From Chalciporus piperatus (Eukaryota > Basidiomycota > Agaricomycetes > Boletales > Boletaceae): 52,202 bases of DNA. Where the stretch lies: contig JBBPTG010000171.1 of assembly GCA_038093975.1 (NCBI GenBank), forward strand, positions 1 to 52,202, given 5' to 3'. This document shows positions 1 through 10,966 of the stretch, piece by piece. Numbering within the stretch: the first letter of the stretch is position 1; each line of letters begins with the position of its first letter. The notes below the pieces were generated by a model. That model was not told the origin of the DNA and did not search any database. It saw only the letters and a program-made list of their open reading frames with translations. The position numbers were made by a program, and so were the translations under genes.

Positions 1-330
1 GCATTGGTATGAAGGGACGGGGTATGAAGAGAGAGCGAGACTCGCCGGTACTCACCCATCGTTTATATACACAACAGCGAACAATTGGTGGTAGCAGAAT
101 AAGGTAACTTGTAGGGCCGAACTTGAAACCGCAGAATACATTTTATCGGAATTATTCTCGAAGGGAAAAATCAAGAAAGTCGATCCACTCGCAAAACTTC
201 ATTTGATGCAGGTCAGACATCGTTCAAAGGATGCAAAGGAAACTCGATGAGTTGAGGCGTGACAGTGGGCGTCCGGCGCGAGATCGCCAAGTAGTGCTAG
301 TAGCGTTGGAGTTTCACCTCGGGATTCCGC
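1..330 (-). promoter_or_regulatory. 5' flank and start codon of a sedolisin gene cut by the left edge (copy 1)
   Basis: On the minus strand this block resembles the flank upstream of the sedolisin copies at 2024 and 34867. The shared parts are the pyrimidine-rich leader just before the ATG, a TATA box (TATATAAAC, 70-62) and an upstream block with GATC-containing segments. The start codon falls at positions 4-2, so essentially all coding sequence lies outside the window. It is called a sedolisin only because the leader and start context match the other copies; whether the gene beyond the edge is intact cannot be seen. Confidence 0.6.
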
Positions 331-377
331 GAGATGGAAGAGGCAATTGGGCTTGTCACCGGGGTAGAGCCTCCAGA

Positions 378-429
378 CGTTTTAGGGACGTGGTAGCAAC
401 GGGGTGTCAGCCCCGAGCGTCCTAAAACG
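378..429. other. Nested stem-loop
   Basis: Outer arms CGTTTTAGGGACG (378-390) and CGTCCTAAAACG (418-429) are complementary apart from one extra G. Inside, CGGGG (400-404) pairs with CCCCG (411-415) around a 6-nt loop. It lies just beyond the sedolisin flank block. Function is unknown; it does not fold as a tRNA. Confidence 0.5.
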
Positions 430-890
430 CCTGGTTCGAGACTATCTAATGCCTACTTTCAGTTAGCCTCTCATCCTGTGCAGTGCAGTTTTCTCTCCTC
501 TAAGGCAACATGACACCGTTAAGACAAAGAAAATGACCCACGCTAGCATATGCAGCCCACAGAGTTGAAACCTCGGTGTATTGGCCGCACACTGATCAGA
601 AGAGATTTCCAAGGAAATCCAAGACGCCAGTCGTGCCAATGAACACATCAGAGAATCTCGTGTGTACACTGCCTGAGCAGACCTATGATTCAATACTCGG
701 ACGGGAGCGAGGAATAAAATAACGAGCGTACTTAGCGTAAGTTGGATTAATCGAAGAAATTTACTTAGAAGTTGGTGAGTGAAAGGTTGTAGCTTACATA
801 ATATTCCAATAAGTCCGAACTCGCTCCATCACCCGGCACCCCTGTGTACTTTGTGTGTACTCCACCGCTCTTGCTACTTTATCGTATAAC
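430..890. other. Intergenic stretch, no gene seen
   Basis: Short unrelated ORFs only, without splice-consistent extensions or recognisable motifs. Confidence 0.5.
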
Positions 891-893
891 ACG

Positions 894-989
894 CAGATCA
901 TCGCAAAGACCCTCGCAGGCAAAACAATCACATTTGAGGTTGAATCCTCTGACACCATTGACAACGCCAAGATTCAGGATAACGAGGAA
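894..989 (+). pseudogene. Ubiquitin N-terminal remnant
   Basis: Translation of this stretch follows ubiquitin from residue 2 to about residue 34, including KTLAGKTITFEVESSDTIDN and KIQD. Ubiquitin is one of the most conserved eukaryotic proteins, so changes such as I-A for F-V, F for L and loss of two residues before KIQD point to relaxed constraint. The codon before Gln2 is ACG (891-893) where ATG is expected, so the start appears lost. The frame then runs on into the next ORF with no ubiquitin C-terminus or Gly-Gly. It could be a dead retrocopy or a fragment captured by a neighbouring gene. Confidence 0.7.
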
Positions 990-1010
990 TACGCTCAGCT
1001 CAACTCTGCA

Positions 1011-1511
1011 ATGGCTACTACTCCGTCGACCTCCACATCGTCCCCTTCCGTAACAGTCACGGCAGATGGACTAGCTCATGCACTTGATAAAATGGGTCTG
1101 ACAGAGTCGGTATCAGCGACATTGCTATATGACACAATTCTGCAAGCGCAGTCTGCGCAGTCGCCACAGTCGCCACAGCCCCCTCCTCAAATCACCCAGA
1201 GCCCTGTCCCTCAGAGTAAGTCAAATCACGACATTCTTTATGCTGATGAATAATATAAAACTGATTCTGTAGCCCGAATGGCGAAGGCAGATTACCCCAA
1301 AGCCACTCTTTGGGCAGGTCCTGGGCCCCGTAACCAACGATGGAAATTTGAGACAACGACACCAGGCCCCGAATTTTTCGACCCAGTTCGTGTCGAGAAA
1401 CGCCGTAAGCTGCGGGAAATGATGAAGGCAGAATTTCCCAATGGCGTTCCAGGAGGTACCTGCCAGTGCCAGTGCCAGCTCCAGGGAACAGATGCAGGTG
1501 GTAAAAGGTAG
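1011..1511 (+). CDS. Hypothetical protein downstream of the ubiquitin remnant
   Basis: Likely model join(1011..1215,1273..1511), 147 residues. The first in-frame ATG after the ubiquitin remnant is at 1011. A 57-nt intron with GTAAGT donor, CTGAT-type branch region and TGTAG acceptor joins the two parts in frame. The N-terminal half is Ser/Thr-rich, then Gln/Ser/Pro repeats; the second exon is basic (VEKRRKLREMMKAEF). I do not recognise the family. The ubiquitin remnant is in the same frame upstream but has no ATG, so it is either 5' UTR or evidence of decay. It could be non-functional. Confidence 0.4.
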
Positions 1512-1688
1512 GGAACAGGGGAGGTGATCAACGAACGAGGTCGCTCAATAAATGGGGTGTAAGATTGTGGATATCTCATCTCTTGCTCATTCACGTTAGA
1601 TCGTCCTAATAAATAGTTGTAATAAGTAAATCGAACGGTCTACATAGACTATACACCGAGTCAGCCATGTATGCAAGTGCGTAAATCC

Positions 1689-2024
1689 GAGAGCTCGATA
1701 CGGTGCGGCTCGATGCCGCTTTCGATGAGCCAGTTCCGGACAGGTGAAAGTCTTCGCTACCTGGCCAGCGGACCAGTGTTTGCCATAGTTAGGCGAATTT
1801 GGGTGGGACACGTCGTAGAGATAGTCCTCGATAATCTCGATGTTGTTCTGTGCAAGAGCAAACCGGAGGGGAATAACAGCAGAAGCGTCATGTTTCCTTG
1901 CGATGTCCCATCCTGGAGGCACGGATGAACGCCGCTCGTGCAATGTAAAGGGAGAGAGAACCGGATTTGCATTCACAGCAGCTAATCCGAGAGACAAAAC
2001 GAAAGGAAGGAGAGAAGCGCGCAT
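1689..2024 (-). pseudogene. Truncated sedolisin (S53 peptidase), pro-domain remnant (copy 2)
   Basis: Starts with ATG at 2024-2022 and a signal peptide, then the pro-kumamolisin activation domain (VPPGWDIARKHDAS, SPNYGKHWSAGQVAKTF). It matches the intact gene at 34867 almost base for base. After AKTF a 23-nt deletion relative to that gene (29 versus 6 nt between shared blocks near 1745) shifts the frame. Similarity stops near 1689, so the rest of the pro-domain and the whole catalytic domain are missing. The open frame runs on to 1596 in unrelated sequence. It cannot make an active protease. Confidence 0.85.
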
Positions 2025-2510
2025 TGGTGTGAAGGGAAGGGGTATGACGAGAGTCTAGCGAGCGAGACTCACCGTTCATTTATACACACAACAGCGCACA
2101 CTTGGCGCTAGCGTAATACGGTAACTTGCAGGGCCAAACTTGAAACCGCAGAAAGCAGTTTCAAGAACCTGTTCAAGCATCGGTAGAGTTTTTACGGCAG
2201 CATCGGAATCACTCTCGAAGGGCAAAATGAAGAAAGTCGATCTACTCGCAAAACTCGATTGACGCGAATCGGACACCGTTCAAAGGATGCACAGGAATCG
2301 TTGCAATAAGTTGATGCTATTGGATGCTTATTTGATTTCTCGGTGCTGACTTGGCGTGATGCATTTGGTGGGCGAAGGCGCGACAGTGGAGTCTGGACAT
2401 CCAACGTGAGATCGCCTAGTAGTGCTGCCGAGGTGAGGTCGAGGTAGCGTCGGAGTTCAAGTTTCACCTTGACTGCATGCAAGGCTTGGCAATGGGGCAA
2501 AGACACCTAT
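2025..2510 (-). promoter_or_regulatory. Upstream flank of sedolisin copy 2
   Basis: Homologous to 1-330 and to 34399-34866. A TATA-like TATAAATG lies at 2084-2077, about 55 nt before the ATG. Conservation continues several hundred bases further upstream, so the duplicated unit includes promoter sequence. Confidence 0.65.
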
Positions 2511-3140
2511 CGGAATCTTTGTATTGCATCTCCTCCTGGTTTCGTTCGCTTTCCCCCAGAGCTGCAAGGTCGGAAGTGAGTGCGACGCGTTCGAGCGTGT
2601 CAAAGCGCTAGAAAATACTTTGGCGAGTAAAGCCTAGAATCAAGTCTAACTCAGGACCAGCCTGATACATGATACTAAGGGAAGAAACACGAAGAGATCA
2701 TCGCTTGGGAAGAAATCAATGTTGAACTTACAGGAATTGTACGTGGACGAGGAATGCGTTACAGATAACTTGTAGATGTTACAGTATGGCTGCGTAACCA
2801 TGGAACGTCGAACGTGCCGGCTAGAAGGTGAATGAATGAATGGGTGGGCAGGTACTAAGTCCTCGAGTCTTTTTGGCTGTCGTATGCTCTCGGTTTTCCT
2901 GACAGTCTTCCATGGACAACTGGATGATGGCCCAACAGTGATCGTTGTCACCAACTTGAAGTACACTGTACAAGCTTCAATGCCGCGGAGTACGTAAGTC
3001 GGCCGGAGTCTGCGAAAAACCCTTGCCGGCCGACGACGCTTGGCCTTGCCGGCAACCAGGCTGTTCGGTCTCCTGGACATTAGTGACCATGATATCCTCC
3101 CTGGTAGGAGCCACTCCTCAGCACACTCAAACCTGAAAGG
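2511..3140. other. Intergenic stretch, no supported gene
   Basis: Open frames exist on the minus strand (to 2646) but have neither splice logic nor family features. Confidence 0.4.
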
Positions 3141-4074
3141 ATGTTGATACCAATGCAAGTCCTATTTGATGATCCAGTGATGTTGCTACGACCTCCTCTT
3201 CCTCCGGAGCTGCAGAGGGAGATCTTCCTTCTAACGGCTCGGAGTTATCGTGGAGTTGCTACACGTTTGATGCTCGTTGCATCCCATGTGAAGGAATGGT
3301 CAGTCCGGCAAGTCTGTACTGCAACTGTAGTTGATATCGGTGTCCAGGATCGAACCCTGGGTGTATAAGACCGTCATTCTCCGCGGACCCGGGCATGCGT
3401 TTCGGTTTGTTGCAGCGCTAGCATACCGCTCTCCCCAATTCGCCAAATCGCACGTGAAGGCACTCTGCGTTCGTCCGACCATTCCACTCAGCTTAACCAT
3501 CCAAATTCTGAGTGCGTGTTCCGGACTCGAGAACCTCGCTCTCTGGATATCTCCCCAGTCTGACACCGCAGAGCTCATCGATGTGATCGCGTCCCTCCCA
3601 CTGACATTCCTCTCGCTCGACCTCATGTCTATCATACCACCAAGCTCCCCAAAGTCTGTCTTGCAGAACCCCGTATTCGTCAGCCTGACACATCTGGATA
3701 TCGTCAATCATTGGTTACTTTGGACGTCTTCTCTCGGAATCGAACATCTTCCGCTTCTTACCCACGTCGCTTTTCGTTTCTGGTGTCGAGGCAGTGTCAA
3801 TTCTGCACTCTCGATGATTCTCAACGAGAGCCCCAAACTTGAGGTGTTAATCCTCCTGGCAGATTCTGTGGTTCTTCCAGGCGCGAAAGAATACCTCGCA
3901 AAGGAGGGGATTCAAGATATCCGAGTTGTTGTTTTGAGGCATACCCGAGATGCAGAGGAATGGGAAGCAATGGAGAGAGATGCGGAGGGAATGTGGCAGC
4001 GTGGAGAATCTGTCGTGCGATGGAGAAGGCGAACCAAAGGTTCGTGCATGGTGTACGGAAGTGTCGCGAGCTGA
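3141..4074 (+). CDS. F-box/LRR-like protein of the mushroom-expanded family
   Basis: Model join(3141..3298,3348..4074), 294 residues. The intron (GTCAGT...CCAG, 49 nt) restores the motif HVKEW-IEPWVYKTV. The N-terminus has LPPELQREIF, the usual F-box-like opening of these proteins. The remainder is leucine-rich repeat-like (LENLALWIS, LTFLSLDLM, LTHLDIVN, LEVLILL). The C-terminus (EEWEAMERDAEGMWQRGE) is the charged tail typical of the family. Function is presumably substrate recognition or a protein-interaction scaffold, but this is inferred from the family only. The start could instead be the second ATG at 3153. Confidence 0.75.
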
Positions 4075-4991
4075 ACAACCACAACCCATTATAGCTGGAC
4101 CATTTGATTTTCCTCCAGACTTTCCGACGGTATATTTGGAGGCTACGACCGGAACGGTTGCGAGAGCATTGGTTGTTTGATATGCACCTCGTACATGATC
4201 CCATCTGTATGTTCGTTCACGATTTTAAACTGACGAGTTTTGCAGAATATGAACATTGAGAGGTGTACCGTATCATCAGGATGTCATCGCCGATTAGAAC
4301 AGGATATCGATGACCAGCTGCCGGGCCCACCTGTGATCACCACTGGACGAGGTTGAATGTACAGCAAGGATGATCTGGAACGTGCTGTACTGCCAGCCAT
4401 CTAGGTCTCCAGATGCTAGCCGGCTAGACTGATGTGCCTTGGTGCATTGTCGCTTCCAGAGACATTCCGACACTGCGGAAGTTTGCGCGCAGCGGTAGGA
4501 TTTGTAACTCGCCAAGCTCATTGACAGTTGGGGGCGCACGCAGCCGAGGCATGTGTCGTTCCTGGACATAGACGCGCATGACTCAACGAATCAACGTCCA
4601 CTCATTTTGACTCATAACAAGTCACATTCACTTGCGACGGCCCCGGGGTGGAGGCTCCTGTCAAATGCACTTCCTAATGGGAACAATAAAACCTGCGGAG
4701 ATTACATGGTTCTACCATTGCGCTGCTTTGCGGGCATCTTTCAACTGTGCGTTGGTTCCAATGCATGCAATCTTACAGGTTGACCATGACTCGACCGGAA
4801 GCGCAGCCTGACTCTGCGCAGGCAATCTGTTTGCGTCGCGATGCGTACGCGCTTGGTCGTCTGGTGCGAGCGTATAAGTATGGTGGCCAACAGTCTCAGA
4901 GCCTCATCTAAATCATCATCACAAAGACATTGCAGATCTGATCTACCAACCAGACCATCACCGACACCCAAGCCATCGATTTATTCCTGAT
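4075..4991. other. Intergenic stretch with a likely promoter at its right end
   Basis: No coding evidence. GTATAAGTA near 4872-4880 is a plausible TATA element for the gene at 4992. Confidence 0.45.
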
Positions 4992-5405
4992 ATGACCTAC
5001 CAACCCACTTCTTCTTCTAAACACACTGCCACTGTGTATCCTACGCCGCAAAAAGATTACGCCGCTGCATTTGGTGCATTACAATCACAATACGGCTTGG
5101 GGGGAGGCTACCTTCCTCCTCACGTCTCATCCGCTGCCGCTGCCTCTCCGAGTCCAGCGCCTTCGAAAGATTCCCATTCACGGAAATGGTACCAGTCGGG
5201 ATCGTCCCCCTTTTCGTCCACCGCTTCCCTCCTCAGCTCTCATCCGAGCACTATTTCGATGCCTCGCGCATCAAAAGAATCCAGCTCGGCACCCTCGGGC
5301 TCCCACTGGCGAGGGAGTGCTAGTGAGTCCGAGGCGCGCCTTGGCGAGTTGATGGCACAGTACGGATATGGATCCGTCTCACGTTCGCCTCATCATCCCA
5401 AATGA
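4992..5405 (+). CDS. Small Ser/Pro/Ala-rich conserved-looking protein
   Basis: Single exon, 137 residues, ATG in good context (CTGATATGAC). The body is low complexity (Ser, Pro, Ala) with two related Tyr/Gly motifs, FGALQSQYGLGGGY near residue 27 and LGELMAQYGYGS near the end, which look like short linear motifs. No signal peptide or membrane segment. A TATA-like element sits about 115 nt upstream. Family not recognised and function unknown. The repeated QYG motif and uninterrupted frame support a real gene. Confidence 0.55.
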   Translation: MTYQPTSSSKHTATVYPTPQKDYAAAFGALQSQYGLGGGYLPPHVSSAAAASPSPAPSKDSHSRKWYQSGSSPFSSTASLLSSHPSTISMPRASKESSSAPSGSHWRGSASESEARLGELMAQYGYGSVSRSPHHPK

Positions 5406-5897
5406 CTGGATGCCTGATACCATATTACGATGTCATGGTGAGTGATTTCGCGTTGCTCTCTTGTCTTCGTCAAACGGTACTGAAGGATCGGTATGTTCTT
5501 TCAGATATGTTCGCCTTCAATCAGTTTCCTCCGTTCGTGCCAGTGGCTCTGAGAGGGTTGTTGTAAATTTGAATAAACGGGGAGGAAAAGTAGATTATGT
5601 GCCTCTCATATTGAGATTATCATCGCGAAACTCATATGTCTGAACTATATAACTTAGTATGTATCGAATACTCTAGCGGTGCATATCATTCTGCTAAAAC
5701 TTCATTCGTGCGGACGAAGTGAGGTTCCTACGAGACTAGGTGTCGTTTGCATGCCTTTCGTCTCTTGCCATCATGGTGGCCTTCGGACAACAGCTTGAGC
5801 TCGGGCCGTGGATCAATTTCCTTATTTGGTAGTGCAATATTTGTGTCCTCGACTTCGAGCTTTGTTCACGTTGCACTTGTTGTAGTTGTCCTTCACG
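5406..5897. other. Intergenic stretch, no gene seen
   Basis: Holds the 3' flank of the small protein and the 5' flank of the uS19m gene. Confidence 0.45.
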
Positions 5898-6333
5898 ATG
5901 CGGCCATCATTCATTCTGCAGAAAGGCAGATCAGCCTGGAAAGGTTTGGATTTCGTTATTCGAGCGGGAAATTGATGTTGAGTTGCGCTTCAGGCCCATA
6001 CTTTGTTGCTTTCCCAAACCTGAAACAGGCCTTGGAAGACAACATCCCTATACGGACGAACGCGCGGTCCTGCACTATTTTGCCAAACTTTGTCGGGTGA
6101 GTTTACTTCTTGGATGACAACTTTACCGTCTGGACAGTCAACTCTACAGCATTCGGTTCATGGTGCACAATGGAAAGGATTACCTTCCAGTGACGGTTAC
6201 GCAGGATATGATTGGACATAAACTTGGTGAATTCGCCCACACGAAGAAACGATTCACTTACAAGTAAGCACCCTTTCAAATCGTTTATTGAACTCGCAAC
6301 TCAACTTTGAACAGGGCAACAAAGAACCGGTAG
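5898..6333 (+). CDS. RSM19: Mitochondrial small-subunit ribosomal protein uS19m
   Basis: Four short exons, join(5898..5943,5994..6096,6150..6263,6315..6333), 93 residues. Introns are 50, 53, 51 nt with GT...AG ends. Spliced protein opens [19 protein letters not shown] and continues through [20 protein letters not shown] and [10 protein letters not shown] to a basic end TKNR. These match the bacterial and mitochondrial S19 signature (TIFPNMIG, VHNG, VTDEMVGHKLGEF). The protein binds the head of the small mitochondrial ribosomal subunit near 3' rRNA. There is no separate targeting peptide, as is common in this small basic protein. It lies 540 bp upstream of the CLA4-type gene on the same strand. 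Confidence 0.9.
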
Positions 6334-6873
6334 TAAAACTCGTTTTTCTGCCACGGTAGCAGTACGGTAGCCTCTGCCGACCACGCCATTTGCTCACTCT
6401 ATCACTGTTCCCCCGAACTCCCGAATTATCCGTGGTACTACAAAGTTGCCATGTCAGATCACGCCACAGGTCGTTGCGTTTTGATGGATGCTCGGAATAG
6501 AGCTACTGAATGTATAGATTGATATTTTACATCTTGGAGGACGTACAGTGTTAGTTTGAGTCCATAATTGCAGTCGATCATCATCGTTACCGTGGTGATA
6601 AGTTGCGCGGGTAGATCCGAGCTGAGCCAGTGCTAAACGTTTGGTCAAGAGTTCACTGCCTCGCCAGACCCGTCTCATATCGTTGTCCATCTCCCTCACC
6701 AGAACGCCCACGAGCTCGCTGTTCACCACGGCGATCAGCCACCTAGCGCGACGTAATAACCGGCGCTGAACCGAGCTATCGGCCTCGTCATCAGGACCCT
6801 AGTCTGGACAACCGACAAACAACACCCCCCAACGGCTGTCTGCCTCGTGCTTCAATTTTTGAATATTATTACG
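6334..6873. other. Intergenic stretch upstream of CLA4-type gene
   Basis: No gene seen; presumably the kinase promoter. Confidence 0.45.
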
Positions 6874-9779
6874 ATGGGGTTCAACGTCACGGCCACCAAT
6901 TTGACCCCTTCCCGACCTGCTCCACAAGCACCTCAGCGGCGAGGAACAGACCTTCCATCAACACCATCCTCGTACAATAATAGCGCGCTGCAAACCTCGG
7001 GCTACAACACCGTCTTTTCGTCTGGCTCCTCCTACTCTTCAGATTACACAGGTATAGGCGGATCGCCGAATCGATATTCGGACGTAGCGATGAACTCTCA
7101 CATAGTACGATGTGGTATGGTCAGCATGAAGGAGGAGGGCTTTGCCAGCTTCATGTTCTTGAGAAAATGGCTGGTCCTCAAGGAGTCTGTATTGTCTATC
7201 CATAAAACGGAGGTGCGTCGGATTTGCCTTCGATTGGTGCTTTGGGCTCGGCCGATTGATCATACATTACACAGTCCGCACCAGCGCAGAGCATGATCGC
7301 GTTGAACGATATCACCAACATCGAACGAGTTGAATTGAAACCTTACTGTCTGTTGTTGGAAACCAAAGATAAAAGATACAACATCGCACTCAAAAACGAC
7401 GAAGAGCTCTATGGTTGGCAGGACGACATCTACTCTCGTAGTCAGTTGGCTGGTGTTGGCAACCCGACGAACTTTGTGCACAAAGTGCACGTTGGGTTTG
7501 ATCCCATCTCTGGAGCCTTCACGGTGCGTTTACATCTCCCTCGCATTCGAGTTTTACATTCTAATCCTCTCTTTTTTTTCTTATCCGCAGGGCATGCCCG
7601 ATCAATGGAGCAAGTTGCTCACGAAATCTGCCATCACTCGGGAAGACTACGCAAAGGACCCGCAAGCCGTGCTTGACGTCCTCGAGTTCTACACCGATCA
7701 CCAGAAACGCGAATTAGAAGACGCTGGCATGGGAATGGGCATGCCCCCAGTTTCACGGTCCATCTCAGCTACCTCTGGGGGTTCCTCGCTCGCTCCATAC
7801 TCCGTAGATGGTACCCCTCCTCCGCGGTTCAATGCCGGCACTGGTCTGGGTGGTACGACCATCGGAAAACTACCATCTCCACTTGATCGGCCAGCAGGAC
7901 CGAGAGGGCGCCAGGATAGCGCGCCTGCTGATTCGTCCTCTCCAAACGGTCTTTCCTCCACCGCACTCGCGGCTGCCCGCGCTGCCGAGCTCGTCGGCAG
8001 CTCGCATACCCAGCATGCACATACCATCTCATCCGGTCAAGGCAATCGTCCACCGATCCCGCAGATGATCCAGACGTCGGCGTCGCTTCAGCCGAGTAGG
8101 CCTGCTCCGCCTCGTCCGTTGTTGACTCCCACCCGGCCTGCACCTCCTGCTCCGAAGCCGCCTGTACCTGATCATACGCCATCGACGGCAAATTTGCGTG
8201 CGAGGGCGCAGGCGCGTGGTGATCAGGGGATATCGAAGCCTTCTTTGGACAAGGTGTCGTCTACGGATGGGCTCGGCCAGAAGGAACAGGAACAACGTGA
8301 GCAGCGGAGGAGAGAGGAGCGCGAGAGGGAGAGAGAACGAGAAAGAGAAAGAGAACGGGAGAAGGAGCGAGAGCGAGAGCGGGAACGGGAACGGGAACGA
8401 GAGAGGGAGAGGGAGAGGCAACAAGCCAAGGAAGATACCGAGCGCGCTCTCGGTCTTCCCACCAAACCGCTGCCTGTTCCTGTTCCTGTCGGTGCACCAC
8501 CCCCTGTGAAGCCGTTACAACCGGCGAAGAAGAAGGAGTTGCCTGCTCCTGATCTCACGGTTACTGCACCGGAGGGCGAGGATTCGGGTGTTGCTGAGGC
8601 GGCTAAGAAGCTTGAGAAGCCGAAAGAGAAGGAGAAGCGGATCAGTACGATGACGGAGGCTCAGATCATGGATAAACTCCGGTCAGTGGTGTCCGACGAT
8701 GATCCGAAGACGCTATACAGCAAAATTAGGAAGGTCGGCCAGGGGTGAGTTGGCACAATCGTTTCAGTAATTGGTGTTCGTTGATCTGGGGCGATGCAGT
8801 GCATCTGGTCACGTTTACGTCGCGAAGACACTGGCCACGAACAAGAAAGTGGCCATCAAAGAGATGGATCTTTCGCACCAACCACGAAAAGAACTCATCG
8901 TGAATGAAATTCTCGTCATGAAGGAATCTCAACACCCCAATATTGTCAACTTCCTAGAGTCGTATCTCGTCAAAAATACGGAGCTTTGGGTCGTCATGGA
9001 GTATATGGAGGGAGGTGCGCTTACGGATATCATAGAGAACAACACGTTAGAGGAGGATCAAATTTCAAGTATATCTTTCGAGGTGAGATTTCTTGTTGGT
9101 TTCAGGTCTTTGGGTCTCTTGGTCTAATCTCCCCCAATCCAGACTTGCAAGGGCTTGTGTCACTTGCACAACCAATCGATCATTCACCGTGATATCAAGT
9201 CAGACAACGTGCTACTGGACGCGGAGGGGCGGGTCAAGATCAGTGCGTAGTGTTCGCCAATTACCGGTCGCTCTTTACTGACATATCCATATTTTCGCAG
9301 CCGATTTCGGTTTCTGTGCCAAACTCACTGACCAGAAGTCGAAGCGTGCGACCATGGTGGGTACGCCATACTGGATGGCTCCCGAGGTCGTCAAGCAGAA
9401 GGAGTATGGTGCCAAAGTCGATGTTTGGTCGCTCGGTATCATGGCGATCGAAATGATTGAGAACGAGCCACCATATTTGGACGAAGAACCTTTGAAGGCG
9501 CTTTACTTGATCGCTACCAACGGTACACCGACGCTGAAGAAGCCCGAGGCGTTGAGCAAGGAGCTCAAGAGCTTCCTTAGCGTCTGTCTCTGCGTCGATG
9601 TCCGGAGTCGAGCGAACTCGAGCGAGTTGTTGCAGGTCAGTGATACCCCCGAGCCTTTTTCTACGATAGGATGGCTGATCAATCTCCCTTAGCATGATTT
9701 TATGAAGAAGGCATGTGCGCCGTCCGGCCTGGCCCCTCTGCTGCGGTTCAAGAAGAAACAACAAACGTCAGGATCATGA
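6874..9779 (+). CDS. CLA4: PAK/STE20-family Ser/Thr kinase, Cla4 type (PH-CRIB-kinase)
   Basis: Seven exons, join(6874..7212,7275..7523,7591..8744,8800..9082,9143..9242,9301..9635,9693..9779), 848 residues. PH domain about 78-168, CRIB about 176-205 ([10 protein letters not shown] then GMPDQW), proline-rich and then Arg/Glu-repeat linker about 430-475, kinase about 570-830. Kinase landmarks: GQGASG near 579-584, VAIK with Lys601, HRDIKSDN (Asp692), DFG (710-712), GTPYWMAPE (729-737). PH plus CRIB is the diagnostic layout of Cla4-like PAKs, which act under Cdc42/Rac GTPases in polarity, septation and mating. ATG at 6874 is the first true ATG of the frame. All introns splice in phase. Confidence 0.93.
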
Positions 9780-10169
9780 GTTCGTTCGTTAAACTAGCCC
9801 GTTCGACCGCTCTTTCTCTTCTTTTTGCATATATAACCCTTTCTCCTTTCTGCCATGCTTGACGGGTTGTGACGCCGCCGAGCACCTTACCCTTTTATCT
9901 TACCCCTTGCCCACCCTTCACCACCTGACGATCTATGTACTACCTTATGCTGGCCTTCAGTGTGTTGAATCCCTTTCTACTTTGTGCATAGTGGTAATTT
10001 GTCAAGTACCAAGCTTCTGTTGTAATTCTGGAAACTTTGTCTTAGAGAAAAAGTTGGTTCAATTGATCGAATCCTGGGCAGCTGACCGCGGCAGAGACCT
10101 AGATCCCCTATCAAAAGGGGTCATGCTTCCCTTCCCTTTCGATCCTCCAGAGTCCTCCAGCCGCGCCAA
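9780..10169. other. CLA4-type 3' flank and RBR-gene promoter
   Basis: Pyrimidine-rich; no coding evidence. Confidence 0.4.
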
Positions 10170-10966
10170 ATGATGGCGGCCTTTAAATTAACCAGGCTTC
10201 CGCCCATTCGATGGTTCGTCAAGGAACGGTCGGAAACGAAAGGTGAGTTTACTTCAAAGCTATCCACTGGCGAGTGAACTAATTTTTATCTCCTGCTGCA
10301 GCCCTTACAAAAAGTGATGTAGCCAGGTACCTACACACCATTGGCAGTGCATAAAGTCTTCCTCACATACAGTCCAGGAACGAATGTGTCGTTTGTCGTG
10401 ACGAATTCAAGTCCAAATACCGTCTCAGGGCGCCCTGCGGGCATCTCATCTGCCATGATTGCCTAAATCGAATGGCAGAAGCTGCCATTCGCAACACGGG
10501 ACTCGTCCCTCTGCAATGCTGCCAGAAGGAGCTCTCATGGATAAAAGTCTTCGCCCTCTTGCCTCGCTCTGAAACGCGAAGAAAATTGAACGAGAAATAT
10601 CGAGAGGCAGCCATTCCCCCTGGCAAGCGCATCTATTGTGCCAATGGGGCATGCGCCACATTCATTGGCGAGTCGATGACGCGGGGCTACATCAAGTGTA
10701 ACCTCTGTTCCACCGAAGTGTGCGTGGGGTGTAAAAGGAGAGCACACCCGGGACAAGTCTGCCTGCCAGAGTATGAGAATGTGCAGTTTCTTGAGCTCGT
10801 CAAGGAGAAACGTTGGCAACCGTGTCCTCGGTGCAGTGCGATGGTGGAGCGAACTTTCACTGGCTGTAACATCGTGCATTGTTTGTGCAGGGGTTATTTC
10901 TGTTACGTTTGTGGGCGACCGCTGGATGGCTATGGCATCTGCAACCACTGCCAGTGCCAGCGTTAA
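10170..10966 (+). CDS. RBR-type RING protein, probable E3 ubiquitin ligase (tandem copy A)
   Basis: Model join(10170..10242,10302..10326,10378..10966), 228 residues. Cys/His spacing gives three zinc modules: RING1 (C36, C39, C53, H55, C58, C61, CC80-81), in-between-RING (C120, C125, C140, C143, C148, C151, H156, C161) and RING2 (C182, C185, C196, C201, C203, C208, C211). C201 sits where RBR ligases such as HHARI keep the thioester cysteine, so catalysis is possible. The protein is short, with no recognition domain beyond a 35-residue N-terminus. Exon 2 is only 25 nt. Copy B downstream has the same intron positions, so the pair is a tandem duplication. Confidence 0.8.

Noticed and set aside
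400..450. Possible tRNA B-box (GGTTCGAGACT) beside the nested hairpin
   Set aside because: No acceptor stem or A-box at the right spacing.
2646..3158. 170-codon ORF on the minus strand overlapping the F-box gene start
   Set aside because: No recognisable domain and it opposes a better supported gene.
3335..3360. GGATCGAACCC resembling a tRNA T-arm on the minus strand
   Set aside because: It is the conserved WIEPW splice junction of the F-box gene; no cloverleaf around it.
8029..8558. Antisense Arg/Ser- and Leu/Pro-rich ORFs
   Set aside because: Shadows of the Arg/Glu repeat in the Cla4 linker.
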